A stretch of 64,000 nucleotides of DNA from Absidia repens (taxonomy: Eukaryota > Mucoromycota > Mucoromycetes > Mucorales > Cunninghamellaceae), in assembly GCA_002105175.1 (NCBI GenBank), contig MCGE01000006.1, positions 868,001-932,000 on the forward strand, read 5' to 3'. A program made the position numbers and the translations under genes. The notes under the pieces are model-generated. The model saw only the letters and a program-made list of their open reading frames with translations, did no database searches and was not told where the DNA came from. Shown here in pieces: positions 13,132-25,440 of the stretch. Position 1 is the stretch's first letter; the number at the start of each line of letters is the position of its first letter.

Positions 13132-14176
13132 TCAGCCAGTCATTTGTACATCGTTGTCCGTAGTATTTATGGTTATTGGTGATTCGTCAATGATAGATTG
13201 TTGTTGTTCCTGCTGTTCATTGTCCACATCCATCGCCTCTGATTTCGTTGCTGTTGATTGTGCTGCTTTTTTGTCTTCTTCTGTCAGAGATTCTTCCAAT
13301 GGCGCCGTTGCCTAAGAAGAAAGAAAAGGGTGTACTTTTTAGTAAACTGTGTTGTCCTCCTGTCTCATTTTTCTTTCCCTTACCAACACAAAGTCATCCA
13401 ATAGTTTGTCAAACCGATCCAATTTTTCTTGCACTTTGCGATTATCCTTGATTAGTGCCTGTCGTTCTGATTGTAATCGTTCTTCTTCTTCTTTATAACT
13501 ATTTGGAAAGAATATGCGTAAAAAAGTATCAGCGGTGTACCTGCAACGGTGGTATATAATGTTATATATTACCTTGTCCTTTCATCCTGTTCAAAACGTA
13601 ACCGGTTGATCATGAGTGTATGTTGATTTTCTTTATCTTGTAAGTATTGATCTGACGCCCGTGCTAAGAAATCATCCAAAGGGACCAGATCAACATGCTG
13701 GTAGACGGATCTACATAATATAATGACGAGTATGCTTTAGCTTCGTACCACAAAATTCCTTGGCCAGTATATCACTATCATCATCGCCATTATTGTTTTT
13801 ACCTGAATTCCCGGCACTTTACAATTTCTTCAACAATATGCCTTTTTTCATACATGACGTTTTGAAGTCCCACTTGTTTTTCGTCCATGCCGTCCTTTGC
13901 ATCTGTTGTGCTTTGTTTGCTGTCGCGCGTGGATCCGTACGCTTGTGAATGAAGATCTTTGATTCTGTCAATGGCGTCCAGTAAAGTCTGTCCTTGTTCA
14001 CTTTCCAAAACATCGTCATCCAAAGTACCCTATATAAAGATCAATGTCGTTGAAAAAAAAAAGGACGAATGGTGAGATTGCGAACCAAACCGTCGTTTTG
14101 TTGTCTATTGTAATTATACCTCTGTTTTCATTCGAAGATGTTCCGTCATAAGTTTCTGTAGTTCTTCGGTAGCCAT
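13132..14176 (-). CDS. THO complex subunit 5-like protein (short form)
   Basis: Five exons (14120-14176, 13803-14029, 13573-13710, 13384-13498, 13132-13311) encode 238 residues. The middle carries the THOC5 signature LQNVMYEKRHIVEEIVKCREF followed by HVDLVPLDDFL. Predicted coiled coil follows (RLRFEQDERTSYKEEEERL, then RQALIKDNRKVQEKLDRFDKLLDDF). THOC5 belongs to the nuclear THO/TREX complex, which couples transcription to mRNA export. Animal THOC5 is about 680 residues. This protein ends after the coiled coil with a Gln/Asp/Thr-rich tail, so it corresponds only to the N-terminal third. It lies 241 bp downstream of the Sel1-repeat gene, in tandem. Confidence 0.8.
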
Positions 14177-14417
14177 TGCAATGCCTTGCCATGGGCTGGT
14201 ATCATTTGTCGGCATCATTGGAATGAAATAAAAAAAAAAAAGGGTTGTAAACGAAAAAGTCAGAAAAAAAAAATCATCAAACACCCTACAAAAAAAACAA
14301 CTTCAAATCCCGCACAAGACAATAAAAACGAAAGGGTAATCAATAATAGTGTTTATTTAGAGGTTGGATATACAGAATAAAGAAAAAACAGTGGGGTAGT
14401 GAGGGGGGGGGGTAACA

Positions 14418-15990
14418 CTATTTCTTTTTGGTAAAAAAGCCCAAGGACCATCGGTTCGATTTCTTTTCGGCAGTAGGAGACATAGCGATAGGTGAAGAAG
14501 GGTAGGAGTCGAAAGAGCCAGTTCGAAAGGAGCCGTTTTGGGAATCTTGAATAGATTGCATAGTTTTCTGTAGTGTTTGGAGCTTGTGTCTAGATGGTTC
14601 ATAGCATTGGTTGGAGGCCATCACATACCATTCTTTTGCTACTGCAAGGTCTTGGGGTACGCCTTCACCATTTAAAAACCTATAGTACAAAAAAAAAAAA
14701 AAAAAAAAAAAACTGAATATTTTTATCATCCATTGGTATATTAATATTTCAAGCTTACATTTCACCTAACATATGTTGCGCATAAGGGTATGGATCATCA
14801 TGACTTGCTGCCGTTTGATAAAATTGAAATGCCTTGTGGTAATCTCGTTCGACACCCCAGCCTTGACGGTAAATATCACCCAGAGCAGCTTGACAAAATA
14901 CCACATTGTTTTCCATCCCGAGCAAACAAATAGTATGAGCCTTGGCATAATCCTTGCCCACATTCCCCACACCGCGAAGATACACTGTCGCCAGTTCTTC
15001 CATTGCCTCAGTAAATCCTTGGTGGGCAGAGAGTTCAAGCCACCTGATCGCTTCTTGCGCATTCGCTGTTGTTCCACGTCCTTTTAAATAGAGATGTCCG
15101 AGAATATACTGACAGTATCGATCCTTTGCATCTGCGCCTTGTCGAGCATATTGGAAGGCGAGGGTGTTATTTTTGAGCATCACTGGCATTTCGTTGTCGC
15201 TTTTGTTGTTGTTGTTAATATTATCGTTATCGTTGACCACGGTTTCCTTTCCAGCAGTGCTGTCACCATTATCATCACCTTCATCAATAGAGGATAAAGC
15301 ATCATTTTCGTCATCACCTTCGTAATAACCATAAGCCAAATCGCATAATGCCCGGTCATCCCCCAATTCAAGTGCCCTTTCGTACCAGTACAATGATTTT
15401 CGCATGTCCTTTAGAGAATGAAGATATCGATCACTATACACTCTGCCTAGTTCATATGCTGCATGCTTGTGCTTTCCATTGGTCGCAGCATCGACAAGGT
15501 AAGCCAATCCGCGTTGCGTCTCTTGTTCCCCAATGCCCCGGATCCACAAAAGTCCAGCCAAGTACGAGAGAGGTGCTGATGATTTGCCTTCACCACCGCC
15601 TTCAAAAACGAGCTCCAGTGTGCTAAAAGGATCGATACTGCTGTCGCCGCTGTTTTCACTGCTATTGGTGATGTTGGTCTCGTCCACTAAATAACAGGCA
15701 CATGCTGCCAGGGCATCCGATAGTTGTTTGTCATATACACTTCTTGCCCACATGGTTGCTTCTCTTTGATCTTGGCGAATATATTGTTCAAGTCCATCTG
15801 AATAGAGAATACTGAGCTTCATCTTGGCTTCGCGGTCTTCCTTATGCATCGCCTTGAATCGAAGGAACTGTAGCGCTTTGAGAGTGAGTGTTTTGTCATG
15901 CTGTCCGGAACGAAGCAAGTCGGTGGCATTCATAAGCTGTAATTCTGGTGCCCCATCCATAAACCCATCGAATTGAGAAGCCAATTCCAT
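14418..15990 (-). CDS. Sel1-repeat (TPR-like) protein
   Basis: Two exons (14759-15990 and 14418-14679) encode 497 residues. The protein is built of Sel1-like helical repeats from about residue 40 to 430, with typical units such as YLAGLLWIRGIG, AAYELGRVYSD, YILGHLYLKGRGT, ELATVYLRGVG and ALGDIYRQGWGV. An acidic and Asn-rich insertion (about 225-265) interrupts the array. The Ser-rich tail ends GFFTKKK, without a CAAX box. Sel1 proteins act as scaffolds. In fungi these include chitin synthase activators (Skt5/Chs4) and Hrd3, but nothing here decides between families. It is divergent from the U1-70K gene across 843 bp. Confidence 0.8.
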
Positions 15991-16833
15991 ACTGCTTTTT
16001 TTTTTTGATTATTCGAAAAAAACTAAAAAAAAGGTCGACAGGTTGAAATATGTTGACTGGTGCGGCGATTTAAACATTTAATAAAGCCTAATTGAAAAAG
16101 GTATCCCAATCCAAGTGCCAAAGTTCAAACTGTAGTCGGCCACCAATTCCTTCAACAAAGAAAAACATACAAAAAGTAGGAAATAAAAAAGGTGAACTGT
16201 GTTTCTTTAACGAATTAAGCTTGCTCCAACCTGTCTTGAGAAACAATCTCCTAATTATTTTGCAGTGCTAGCGTAGGCCAAAATATTATTTTACTGTATT
16301 ATCTATACGATCGTCCGTTTGGCCGAGCCTCTCCCTGAATACAAGCCCCAAAAATTAATTCCTTTTTTTCAATTTAGTTTAAATCTATCCTACACTCTTA
16401 CAAGTACCTTATGTACGTTTTTAGACGATTTCCTCATCCAGGGGTATGTAGACTGTATCAACCACAGACAGAGTCACCTGATATTGATGGTGGTCATAAT
16501 GCACTTTGACTCAGCAACCAACCCACAGTTGATGATATTTGCTTCTGCCCTGAATCCTCCCACCGGCCCCCTTCCTTCCTTCCGCAATCTTAGATAAGTG
16601 TTGAAAATGCAGTTTGGTCACCTTCCTGACCTATTTATTCCTCCCGTATCGAAAATTTTGCCTGTAAATCGGATGTTTAACCACCACTGGGATTTTTTTT
16701 TTTTGGAAAAGAGCGGCCACACGTCACGTAGAAAAACCCCGCCGCCATTTTTTTCTTTTTTCTTGCTTTCTTTTTTTTTTTCTTCCTCTGCTCAACATCT
16801 CTTTTCTTTCGTTTCCCCCTTTTTTTAAATACC
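15991..16833. promoter_or_regulatory. Divergent promoter region of the Sel1-repeat and U1-70K genes
   Basis: This is the 843 bp spacer between two divergent starts. It shows T-rich and CT-rich tracts next to the U1-70K start (about 16689-16828) and an ACACGTCACGT box near 16721. No canonical TATA box stands out, and small open frames within it have no family features. The regulatory role is inferred from position. Confidence 0.5.
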
Positions 16834-18142
16834 ATGACAGACAAGTTACCACCTAATCTGCTGAAACTCTTTGCACCTCGACCTCCATTGAACTACCTAC
16901 CGCCACTCGACAAGAATCCTGAAAAACGTGTAGGCGCCATTGTTACCGGTATTGCTTCATTTGTGCCCTTACTGAAAGATTATGACGCTTCCTACATACC
17001 TTGGAAAACAGCCGAGGAAAAACGCAAAGAAAAGGTATGTATATACTTTTAATATATCATTTCGTTGGTCTTCTTTTCTTTTTGGAGGGGAAAGGAGGAA
17101 ACACAGGTTGATTGAACTTACGCCACTGTTATTTTTTATATCTATCATAGGTTGAACTTCGACAAAAGAAAGCGGAAGAAAATATCGCTGAAGGTGTATC
17201 GAAGTGTAAGTAAAATAGAAGAAGACTTGCCTGCTGCTGTACTTTCGATCTGACTGACTGATTCTTTCTTGCATATGTATATTTATTACTATAGATGATC
17301 CAAACGCTGATGACAAAATACAAGGAGATCCTTTCCATACACTATTTCTATCCAACTTGAGTTACAAGCTGACGGAGGAAGATCTCACACAAGAATTTGA
17401 AATATACGGACCTATCAAACACGTAAGTAGTCCAGAGCATATACGAAGGTAGTCGTCATATTTAAATGGATACATAGATTGATATACCCTTTGTTTTTTT
17501 TGTTTTTTTGATTTATTTTTGATTTTGGTTTTATATAGCTTCGACTGGTTAGAACTGAAGATGACAAGCCCCGTGGATATGCCTTTATTGAATTTGAACG
17601 AGAAAAGGACATGAAAGGTAAGAGAGAAGGAACATTTCTATGCAAAGAGCATTGAACATTGTCAGCTAATTTGTTTTATGATTTTATTATTAGCGGCATA
17701 CAAGGACGCTGATGGAATGAAGTTATTTGGGCGACGTATTCAAGTAGACGTGGAACGCGGTCGTACTGTTAAAAATTGGCGTCCTCGCCGACTTGGGGGT
17801 GGACTCGGTAAGACGCGGGCAGAAAAGAAGGCAGACAAAGACGAAGAAGATGATGATGATGGCGGATCAAGACATCGCAGCAGCCGTGGCTCAAGTCGTG
17901 ACCGATACAACGACAGCCGTCATGATCGTGGTAGTAGCCGTAGCCGAAGTGACAGACGATCAAGAGGTGGCGATGGCGACCGGTATGGTGGTGGTAGGGA
18001 TTATGACGATCGAAGGCGGTCAAAGCGATCTCGAAGTCGTAGTCCAAGGAGCTATCGGGATAGATATAGCAGTGGTGGCCGTAGCCGGGACAAGGATAAT
18101 AGATCAAGGGAACGAAGTAGTAGAAGGGATAGATACAATTAG
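16834..18142 (+). CDS. SNP1: U1 small nuclear ribonucleoprotein 70 kDa
   Basis: Five exons (16834-17034, 17151-17205, 17295-17422, 17539-17617, 17694-18142) encode 303 residues. The N-terminus matches the U1-70K N-terminal domain: [19 protein letters not shown], then the [13 protein letters not shown] block and HTLFLSNL. One RRM follows at about 95-180, with RNP2 (TLFLSNL) and RNP1 (RGYAFIEF). Then comes the [20 protein letters not shown] linker conserved in U1-70K. An Arg/Ser/Asp-rich tail (RS-like) runs to the end. The protein binds U1 snRNA stem-loop I in the nucleus and takes part in 5' splice-site recognition. A poly(A) signal lies about 40 bp after the stop. Confidence 0.96.
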
Positions 18143-18559
18143 TTTAGCTTATTATTATTATTATTATTATTTCATTCTCGTTTATAAATAAAGAAAAAAG
18201 TTTTATCTTGACTATGATGCGATGTCTTTTATCGAATGAATATGCTTTATCATCTTGGCGCCTTCGATATTTATTGGCTGATTAGCAACGATGTATTGAT
18301 CAGTGCTGCATAGTGTGCAGCGAGAGTGTACTTGGGAAAATTTCAGAATGCTCACATGAAAAAGATGGATCTCCTCTCAATTCGGTGTAACGAACCGGAG
18401 TTGCAAATGTTTTTTGATAAAAATCGACCTTCAACCCCACAGGTACAACAGACTTTTTTTTCTTCATCTCTCTTTTCCAAAAGAATCGCCCCATTGTATA
18501 TACTTTATTTATTCCCTTTACACTCTTTTTTCTGTTTATACATATACTACTATTGAATC
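18143..18559. promoter_or_regulatory. Spacer between U1-70K and the Iml2-like gene (3' UTR and promoter)
   Basis: This 417 bp tandem spacer holds a TTA triplet run at about 18149-18170, an AATAAAG signal near 18186, and a TTTTTCTT / TTATTTATT pyrimidine-rich stretch just before the ATG at 18560. I see no separate gene. Confidence 0.5.
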
Positions 18560-21500
18560 ATGTCTGTGTCTGTTGAACAGCAGCAGCAACCAGAAGCACC
18601 GCTGGATGACAACAACAAAAACCTTCTCGAACAAATCTCGGACTCCTTGCAAGGAAACCTCACGGTGGATGACAGCAAGCAAGACCCAGAACCTCTAGAA
18701 ACTGGCAAAGAAGATTCTATTGCATCTGAAACAACCAAGACAGAAGAACTAGATCAAGACCTTCCTGATATTGCTCCTTTCACAAAAGATGATCAGCATC
18801 ACCCCGTCCTGGTTTTGGCGTCTTCTTTGGCGAACACAGAGAAAACAAAAATTGTGATACCTCCTACTCCTGTTCTGGATATTCCTGTGCGCTCGGATCC
18901 TGCCAAAGCTACCGCGAACGTGATTGTTATCAATACTCCTGATTTGAAGACCATGCGACCAAATACCCTTGGGCCCAGAGAACAAGAAAAAGAAGGTAGG
19001 GGTCACGAACTGGAGCGTTTGTAAAACATGGCTATAGTAATCTGACTGTATCTTGGTTTTTTTTTTTTTTTTTGTGTAGCGGAACCTGTTTTGCGCGGAC
19101 TTCGACACTTACTCAACAATCGATTCATGAGCGCGAAAACATTGTTTGAACAAAATGCTGACAGGTAAAAACAGAGAAAAGACACTGACTAGTATATTAG
19201 AATGCGCTTCCCATGAACTAACGATATACCACCTTGTGTTACTTTATTATTATTATTATTATTATAGTGATCCGCTATTTGCCCTTGCCCTCAGCTCCAT
19301 GGCATTCCTGAAAGGTAACTAGAAAACGACTATTATTCGCCCAAGAGACGAACTTGACCTTTTTATTTTTATTTTATTTCAATTATTTTTTCTGAAAATT
19401 AGCCGTGATGGTAAGTCGATGCTCTTTTGACGAAGAGAAACTATTGATTGTTCTAATTATATGCTTATTTTTGATTATATATGTATATATAGACTGCTTC
19501 GGATCAAGACCAAACCATGGCATTGGATGCGCTAAATGGTACTTATGATATTGCTAAAGGTCAATTGGATGCAGCCAAAAAGCCGTCTTTGATCGCAGGT
19601 TACATCTCGAACTACATGGGCAAGAATAATACTGAATCGAAACCTGTACCTCGTCCTTCTGAAGTTTCAAGCGCTCATTCTCAATATCCTCCCAACGGTG
19701 TGATGCGTGCCCATGTCCTCAAAGCCGAATGTTGCTTGCAAATTGCCATTATTCAACTTTTACAGGAATCCGTCATGAGCTATGTCAAATGTGGTCTCAA
19801 TCTTCGTCGGGGTAAGTAGATCAATCAATAGAGAATTAAAAATTGAAACTAATGCTCATCTTTTTATTTATTTATATTAGCATACTCCAGTTACAATATT
19901 GTTTGGCAAGAATTCAAAAAGATGGGAAGTGATCATACAAAGTATATGGATAGTGATACGGTATCTGGGGTGCAGTTTGGGTAAGAATAGTAATAAATAA
20001 TGAAAACTATACAGGAAAATTGACATTTTTATTATTATTTAGTATTGGCGCTGTTCACCTGATATTATCTGCTTTGCCTACCAAGATCTTGAAAGCTGTA
20101 TCTATTCTCGGCTGGAAACCTGACAAAAAGCTTGGATTTGAACTTTTGAAGGAATGTGCAAGTAGTAAACGGGTTCGATCATCGATGGCTACTATGATGT
20201 AAGTTACGAGACTGCGAAAAAAAACAAACAAGGACTAGATGATATTTATATTACCTCTCCTTTTTTTTTTTTTTTTTTTTTTTAGGTTATTGGCTTATTA
20301 CTCTGCAACCACCTCATTTGTCCCACAATTACTATCTGATACATACACAAAGGCCGCCATGGAAGTAAGCTAAGGAAATCAAAAATCAGCGGAGAATATG
20401 AGATGACCACCATTGTAGAGAGTACTGACTATCGTCTTTTTCTCCCTCTTCTGTAGACTCTTCTGGAAGCTCAGCGCTATTACCCCAATTCTGCATTTTA
20501 CCTCTTTTTCGCGGGTCGTATCTCTCGCCTCGCATCCGATTTACCCTTATCCACTCAATCCTACCTTTATGCCGCCGAAATCAGCAAGAACGAATGGGCG
20601 GAAATTGCAGTGTCCAACTCATGTCGATTTGAAATAGCTACGAACCATATGCTCACCGGGAACTGGGAGCAAGCTGCCGAATCGTTTGGATTTTTATGTG
20701 AACAAAACTACTGGTCGCCTGCGTTTTGCAAGTATGCACAAGGTGCCTGTTTAGAAATGATGGGATTGCGTACGGAAGCCATTCTTGCCTTTGCAGATGT
20801 GAACAAACTGGTGGTAAACAAGAAGCTCGGTGGACGCATGACGGATATTGACACGTATGTCCAACGCAAGGTGCTTGCTTTCCAAGTCAGTGGCTACCAG
20901 GATCTGGACTTCTACATCCCGGCTTTGGAATTCATGTGTATCTGGAATCAGCTGTCCTTCATTGACCCTGAACTACTTCGACAGCATATGACTTTGGTGG
21001 AAAATGCGATCACAGCCCTTCAAGCAAGAGAAGACGAAGAGTACAGTATTCGTATGCGTGAAATTGCCCCTGATACACCACTTCCTGACCATTTTGACCA
21101 ACGTGCTGTTTTACTCTTGATCCGTGCGTCTATTCACAATGTCTTGGGCGAATACAACAATACCACCATCCACCTCAACTGGATCATCGACCACAAGCAG
21201 AACATCACTCAAGATTCATGGGCTGTGCCTTATGCTCTTTGGTAATAACTCATTTCTCCCCTCACTACAGGACAAATTACTGAACTTTTTTTTTTTTTTT
21301 TGTATTATTGATCTATAGGGAAGCGGGTATTTCATGTTGGTTTTTGGATCGCAAGGAACGAAGTCGACATTTATGGGACATGTCACTTGGTTATTCAAAG
21401 TTTGATTTCGAACATCGATTGGCTGTGGTAAGTGAACAAAAAAAAAAAAAAACTTTTTCAATGTCAATGACGGTAACCCCACACCCCGTATTTTTTCCCT

Positions 21501-21624
21501 TCTCTTCCAGCGGCTCAATTTGGCCTTTGGTCGATGCGATGATCTAGGTATCCTGAAACCGGAAGCAACCCCTGGTCAAGCCAAAAAACGATTCTCCATT
21601 TCCATCCCTTCTCTCTCGTCATGA
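18560..21624 (+). CDS. IML2: Iml2/TTC39-family outer-membrane or lipid-droplet clearance protein
   Basis: Eleven exons (18560-18995, 19080-19164, 19268-19314, 19403-19410, 19493-19811, 19881-19980, 20043-20198, 20286-20364, 20457-21241, 21319-21427, 21511-21624) encode 745 residues. After an acidic, low-complexity N-terminus of about 145 residues come the family blocks: HLLNNRFMSAKTLFE, AHVLKAECCLQIAI, LRRAYSSYNIVWQEF, FGIGAVHLILSALP, and KAVSILGWKPDKKLG. TPR-like helices lie in the C-terminal half (LFFAGRISRL, CKYAQGACLEMMG). Yeast Iml2 is linked to clearance of inclusion bodies with lipid droplets. Exon 4 is only 8 nt and is needed to keep the frame. The gene converges on mS23 with 252 bp between stops. 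Confidence 0.9.
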
Positions 21625-21876
21625 TCTAGTCATACTATCCCTACCAAAACAACAACAATCCCCATCTAGTCTTAGCTGTAGTTATTATTTATTTTGTATT
21701 TGATTTTTATTCAATAAAAAAAAGGAATATGTTTATGTAAAAAGATTGTATACAATAAAAAGATAAGTGTAAAAAACAGAAGGGATAAGTGTGTGGAAGT
21801 GGGTGTATGACAATACAAAAAACGGTGGAGGGGTGCTATTCTAAATGATGGGATGATAGGGAAGTAGGAATCTATT

Positions 21877-22650
21877 CTAGTTGATTAAGCCTTGTCCTTG
21901 TAAAAGCGCTTGTTCTTCATGGTACAGGGCCTTCTTTGTATACTTGTTGTTGTTGATGTTTTGGAGTAAATCGGCCATCTTTTGTCTAGCGTCACGTTCT
22001 TCTTGTTCTTGTTGAGCACGGAGGACATAGAATTCAGAGGTTGCTTTGGCGTAGGCTTTTCGTTCAGGCATGTTTTCGTTAGTCATCAGGTGCAATTGAT
22101 ATTTGATTACACTAAAAAAAAAAAAAAAAAAAAATTAGAAGTCAAGTCGTCAGTCAGTCACTCCAAAGCACCAACACTGTCCTACTTTTCCAAAGACTTA
22201 CGCTTCACCATCGACTTGAGCCAAATGCATACCAGGCAAGATCAGTTGAGAAAAGTCGGTTCGGTTCACTCCATCGTCGTTTTCTACCAATACTTTAGGC
22301 CGAGATAGTTCAAAAGGATGATCTTTATAGAATTGACGTCGGAGGCGATCTTCAGGATAAACAATAGCGCGTGGTCGTGGAGGAGGAGTGCGTAAATGCT
22401 TTTGTTTGTGTCGGATGGATAATGAAGTAGAGCGACGACTGCTGTTAGCGGTGGCATCGGCAGCCATGGCCTTTTCTGCAGGTGTTTGTGCTGTCAAGTT
22501 CACATGAGGTTGTTGAGAACGGATGATGGAGGGACCAGGAGGAATCGATTGAACCACAGGAAGCCAGACAGGCGCCTTCTTTATCAAATTGCCCTTCATA
22601 AGATTGCTGACATGTTTGGCAAGACCGGTGGGGGGTGCACGAAACGCCAT
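21877..22650 (-). CDS. RSM25: Mitochondrial small ribosomal subunit protein mS23 (Rsm25-like)
   Basis: Two exons (22202-22650 and 21877-22111) encode 227 residues. The family block IVYPEDRLRRQFYKDHPFEL followed by RPKVLVENDDG lies near 95-125. The C-terminus is a charged helix (FYVLRAQQEQEERDARQKM, then KKALYHEEQALLQGQG). The basic N-terminus with KHVSNLMKGNLIKKAPVWLPVV suits a mitochondrial ribosomal protein. mS23 is a structural protein of the mitoribosome small subunit. The ATG at 22650 is used because a pyrimidine-rich, stop-containing leader precedes it. Confidence 0.88.
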
Positions 22651-23189
22651 GTTGTATTAGTGTTAAAAGAAAAGAAAGAGGTGAGCCCAGCACAAATAAC
22701 AAAAAAATATAGTGGAAAAACCGTCACCACCTTCAAAGAAACTCCGCCTGATCGGGATTCCTGGAGAAAAAAATGCCCCTGTTCCCCAATGCCTAGGCAA
22801 TTCAATGAGTAGAGCTTGGACACTCCCCACTGCGTTCTCCCCCCCCAATTAAGTTGACTTTGTTGGCGGATACACATAATATCTACGTGAACAAATTATC
22901 AATCCAAATTTATGCGTGAGATGAAGAAATTGTACATGCCTCATCTTTTTTTTTTTTTTTTTTTTTTTTGGTGATTATACTATTTTTGTTATTAAGTCCA
23001 TAGTACTGTACGTACAGAACTATAGTATATATATTTTCATCGCATCATTATCTACACCACCTTGTAGGTCTATTTGTCTAATCATGTTGTTCTAGCTTTC
23101 CACAAAACCTCATTTACGCTGAGCTTTTTTTTTTTACAAATACATATATATTAACGTATGAGAAAATCAAATCTGGGTGTACACTCAAT

Positions 23190-23400
23190 CTAACTTTCTT
23201 TTTCATGCACATGTAAAGCAGAGTATGAATATATTTCATTCAGAGTACATGCCTAATGGTATGACAGACTGGTAATAAAAAGGGAAGATATATTTTATTC
23301 GGATATAGATACAAATTATGACAACTAACATGAAGCTAATCTGAAAATAGCACTATGACACCCATCTTAAAATGAGCCTCTGACGTGTGTGTGGGAAGGG
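23190..23400 (-). repeat. Dispersed repeat family, fragment E
   Basis: On the minus strand this reads CATTAG-like sequence, then TTTGTATCTATATCCGAATAAAATATATCTTCC. That matches the segment around the main AATAAAA signal of copies A and C. The upstream core is not clearly kept, so it is a fragment or a diverged copy. Confidence 0.6.
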
Positions 23401-23469
23401 GCTTAAGCGTAGCGAGGCAGTGACGATATCGTTGTAGAATAAACATAATGCAAGGTCAAGCGGTCCAAG

Positions 23470-24700
23470 TGAAGAGTGTATGTAATTCTACTGTGAGTGC
23501 CAAACTACTCTACTGTACTGTACAGTGGAAGTAATAAATTATAATAGATCAAGTCGCTCCGTGCAAAGGGCAACGGGATCATGAAAATGAAACCACCCTG
23601 CTGCCACTGGTGAGTAATAGCGGGGGTTGCTACCAGTAAAGTGTCACTGTTAAATTGTATGGCAATTTTAAAATGAAGACAACGTAACTATGCCGCAGAT
23701 GTCAAATAATGACTACTGCTGTCATGAGAAGAGAACTAATGGCGCACTCAACAGATACCACAGAAAATAATTGAAGTTCCGCCCACGTGGATTTTTTATT
23801 TTTCTCTCCCCAATTTTTTTTTTCCTTCTCTCTTTCTTTTTCCTTTTCTTTTTCCATCTTTTTTTTTTTCACCATTCAACTTCTTTGAGGCTATGTTGAA
23901 CATAGCTCAGTGTCAGGATTAGTTTAGAAGGGTTTCCAGATCAGGGATTACAACATGCATTGGGAAACCCTTTCATTTTGGATATAGGATCTGAAAGTAC
24001 CATTAGCTGGCTTTTTGAAGCATTTCATTAGCTTAGTTTAGTGCTAGTTTACCAGTAGCTTGTATCTACATCTGAATAAAACATGTCTCTTTTTGCTTGC
24101 TTCAATGAAAAATGTTCCATTAATCTCTTTCATGTCTTTTGTAACAGATCCCTTTCTTCTTACCATCTTCCTTTTTGATTAGTGCTGACCGGTGTGCTTC
24201 AATAAAAAATGTCACTTTATTGTTCTTCTTACAGCTTGCCTGCATTATGAAGCATATTATATTCCTTTAACTCTTTCCCCGTCTGATTAGTATCGACCAT
24301 TCTTTTGTTCATCGATTAGTACGCTGCCTTCATTAGATTACCAGTTACAAATGAGCCCCGGCCATTAGTTTAGTATTTGCCAATATGTTTTAAATTAAAT
24401 AATCCTCTTATTAGTCATCCTCTGTCTTATTATATTAAGAGCAATGTTGTTATTTTAAATATATGTTGTGTGAGTGCTATATCAAACACCTGTTTTCTAG
24501 CCCTTCCCCCTTCACAACAATTACTTTCCCCGTGGAGACCCAGAGACTCGTTGACTGCCCTAGGTCTCAATATACCAAATTATGTTACTATTTTTGCTCG
24601 ACCTGTTATACTAATTAATGATCCTAGACTGTGTCGTGAATGTATATTTCCCCTATAAAATATTATAGCCTCACGTAGACAGAACGTACTGTACCGTATG
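23470..24700 (+). repeat. Dispersed repeat family, copy C (long)
   Basis: The 5' part (about 23490-23600: TTCTACTGTGAGTGCCAAACTA, then GTCGCTCC) matches copy H. CCGCCCACGTGG lies at about 23779-23790, followed by a CT-rich tract, ACCATTCAACTTC and the core at about 23911-23993. After the core come CATTAGCTTAG, TCTGAATAAAACATGTCTC and two GATTAGT.. sub-repeats. The 3' block TATCAAACACCTGTTTTCTA near 24479 is shared with copy G near 43471. There is no ORF. Confidence 0.85.
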
Positions 24701-24759
24701 GATCTGGTTCATTACTCTCATTAAGTGTGGTTAAATAAAAATCAGCAACATGAAAACCC

Positions 24760-25440
24760 AAGCGTCAGAAGATGGCTAATAAAAAGGTATATTTTTATTG
24801 AAGCATATTGGTTTATACTAGAACTAAAAGGCAAGGGGCTCACTGTAACAAGGGATCTATTGAAAAGGGATCTATTGAAGGAAGAATGAAGGATACTAAT
24901 GTGAGATTTGATGAGTCCGCACTATTCTAAAGGAACAAAGATAATTTTGGGAGCTAATATAATGTAAAGTACAAGGCGTGATAAACATTATTGGGATGAC
25001 TTTTGTTGATACAACTAACAATCAAAACACATCAAACTGGATTGATTGCCAGTAAAACAAAGGGATCTATTGTTCAAAACATAAGAGACACTAATGGGAC
25101 ATGTTTCATTAAAGCAAGTAAAAGAGACATATTTTATTCAGCTATAGATACAAACTATGGACAAGCTAACACTAAACTAAGCTAATGAAGACTCCAAAAA
25201 GACAACTCATGGTGTCCTCAGATCCTAGATCCAAAATGAAAGGGTTTCCCAATGCATCTTGTAATCCCCTTTCTGAAAACGCTTTTAAACTAGTCCTGGC
25301 ACTAATCTAAGTCAAATATAACCCCGTAGGTGGCACAATTATGAAGAAAGAATGAAAGAAAGAATGAAACAAAAAAAAAAATGGGAGTAAAATAAACCCC
25401 CTCCCCCCACGTGGGCGGGGTCTAAATTGAGGTTTTTTTT
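24760..25440 (-). repeat. Dispersed repeat family, copy D (inverted)
   Basis: Read on the minus strand, it shows CCGCCCACGTGG (about 25408-25420), a pyrimidine tract, and GTGCCAGGACTAG. The core with GGGATTACAAGATGCATTGG and CCCTTTCATTTTGGATC lies at about 25227-25305. CATTAGCTTAGTTTAGTG and GCTGAATAAAATATGTCTC follow. It ends with CTTCAATAAAAATATACC near 24795. It lies tail-to-tail with copy C. Confidence 0.85.
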
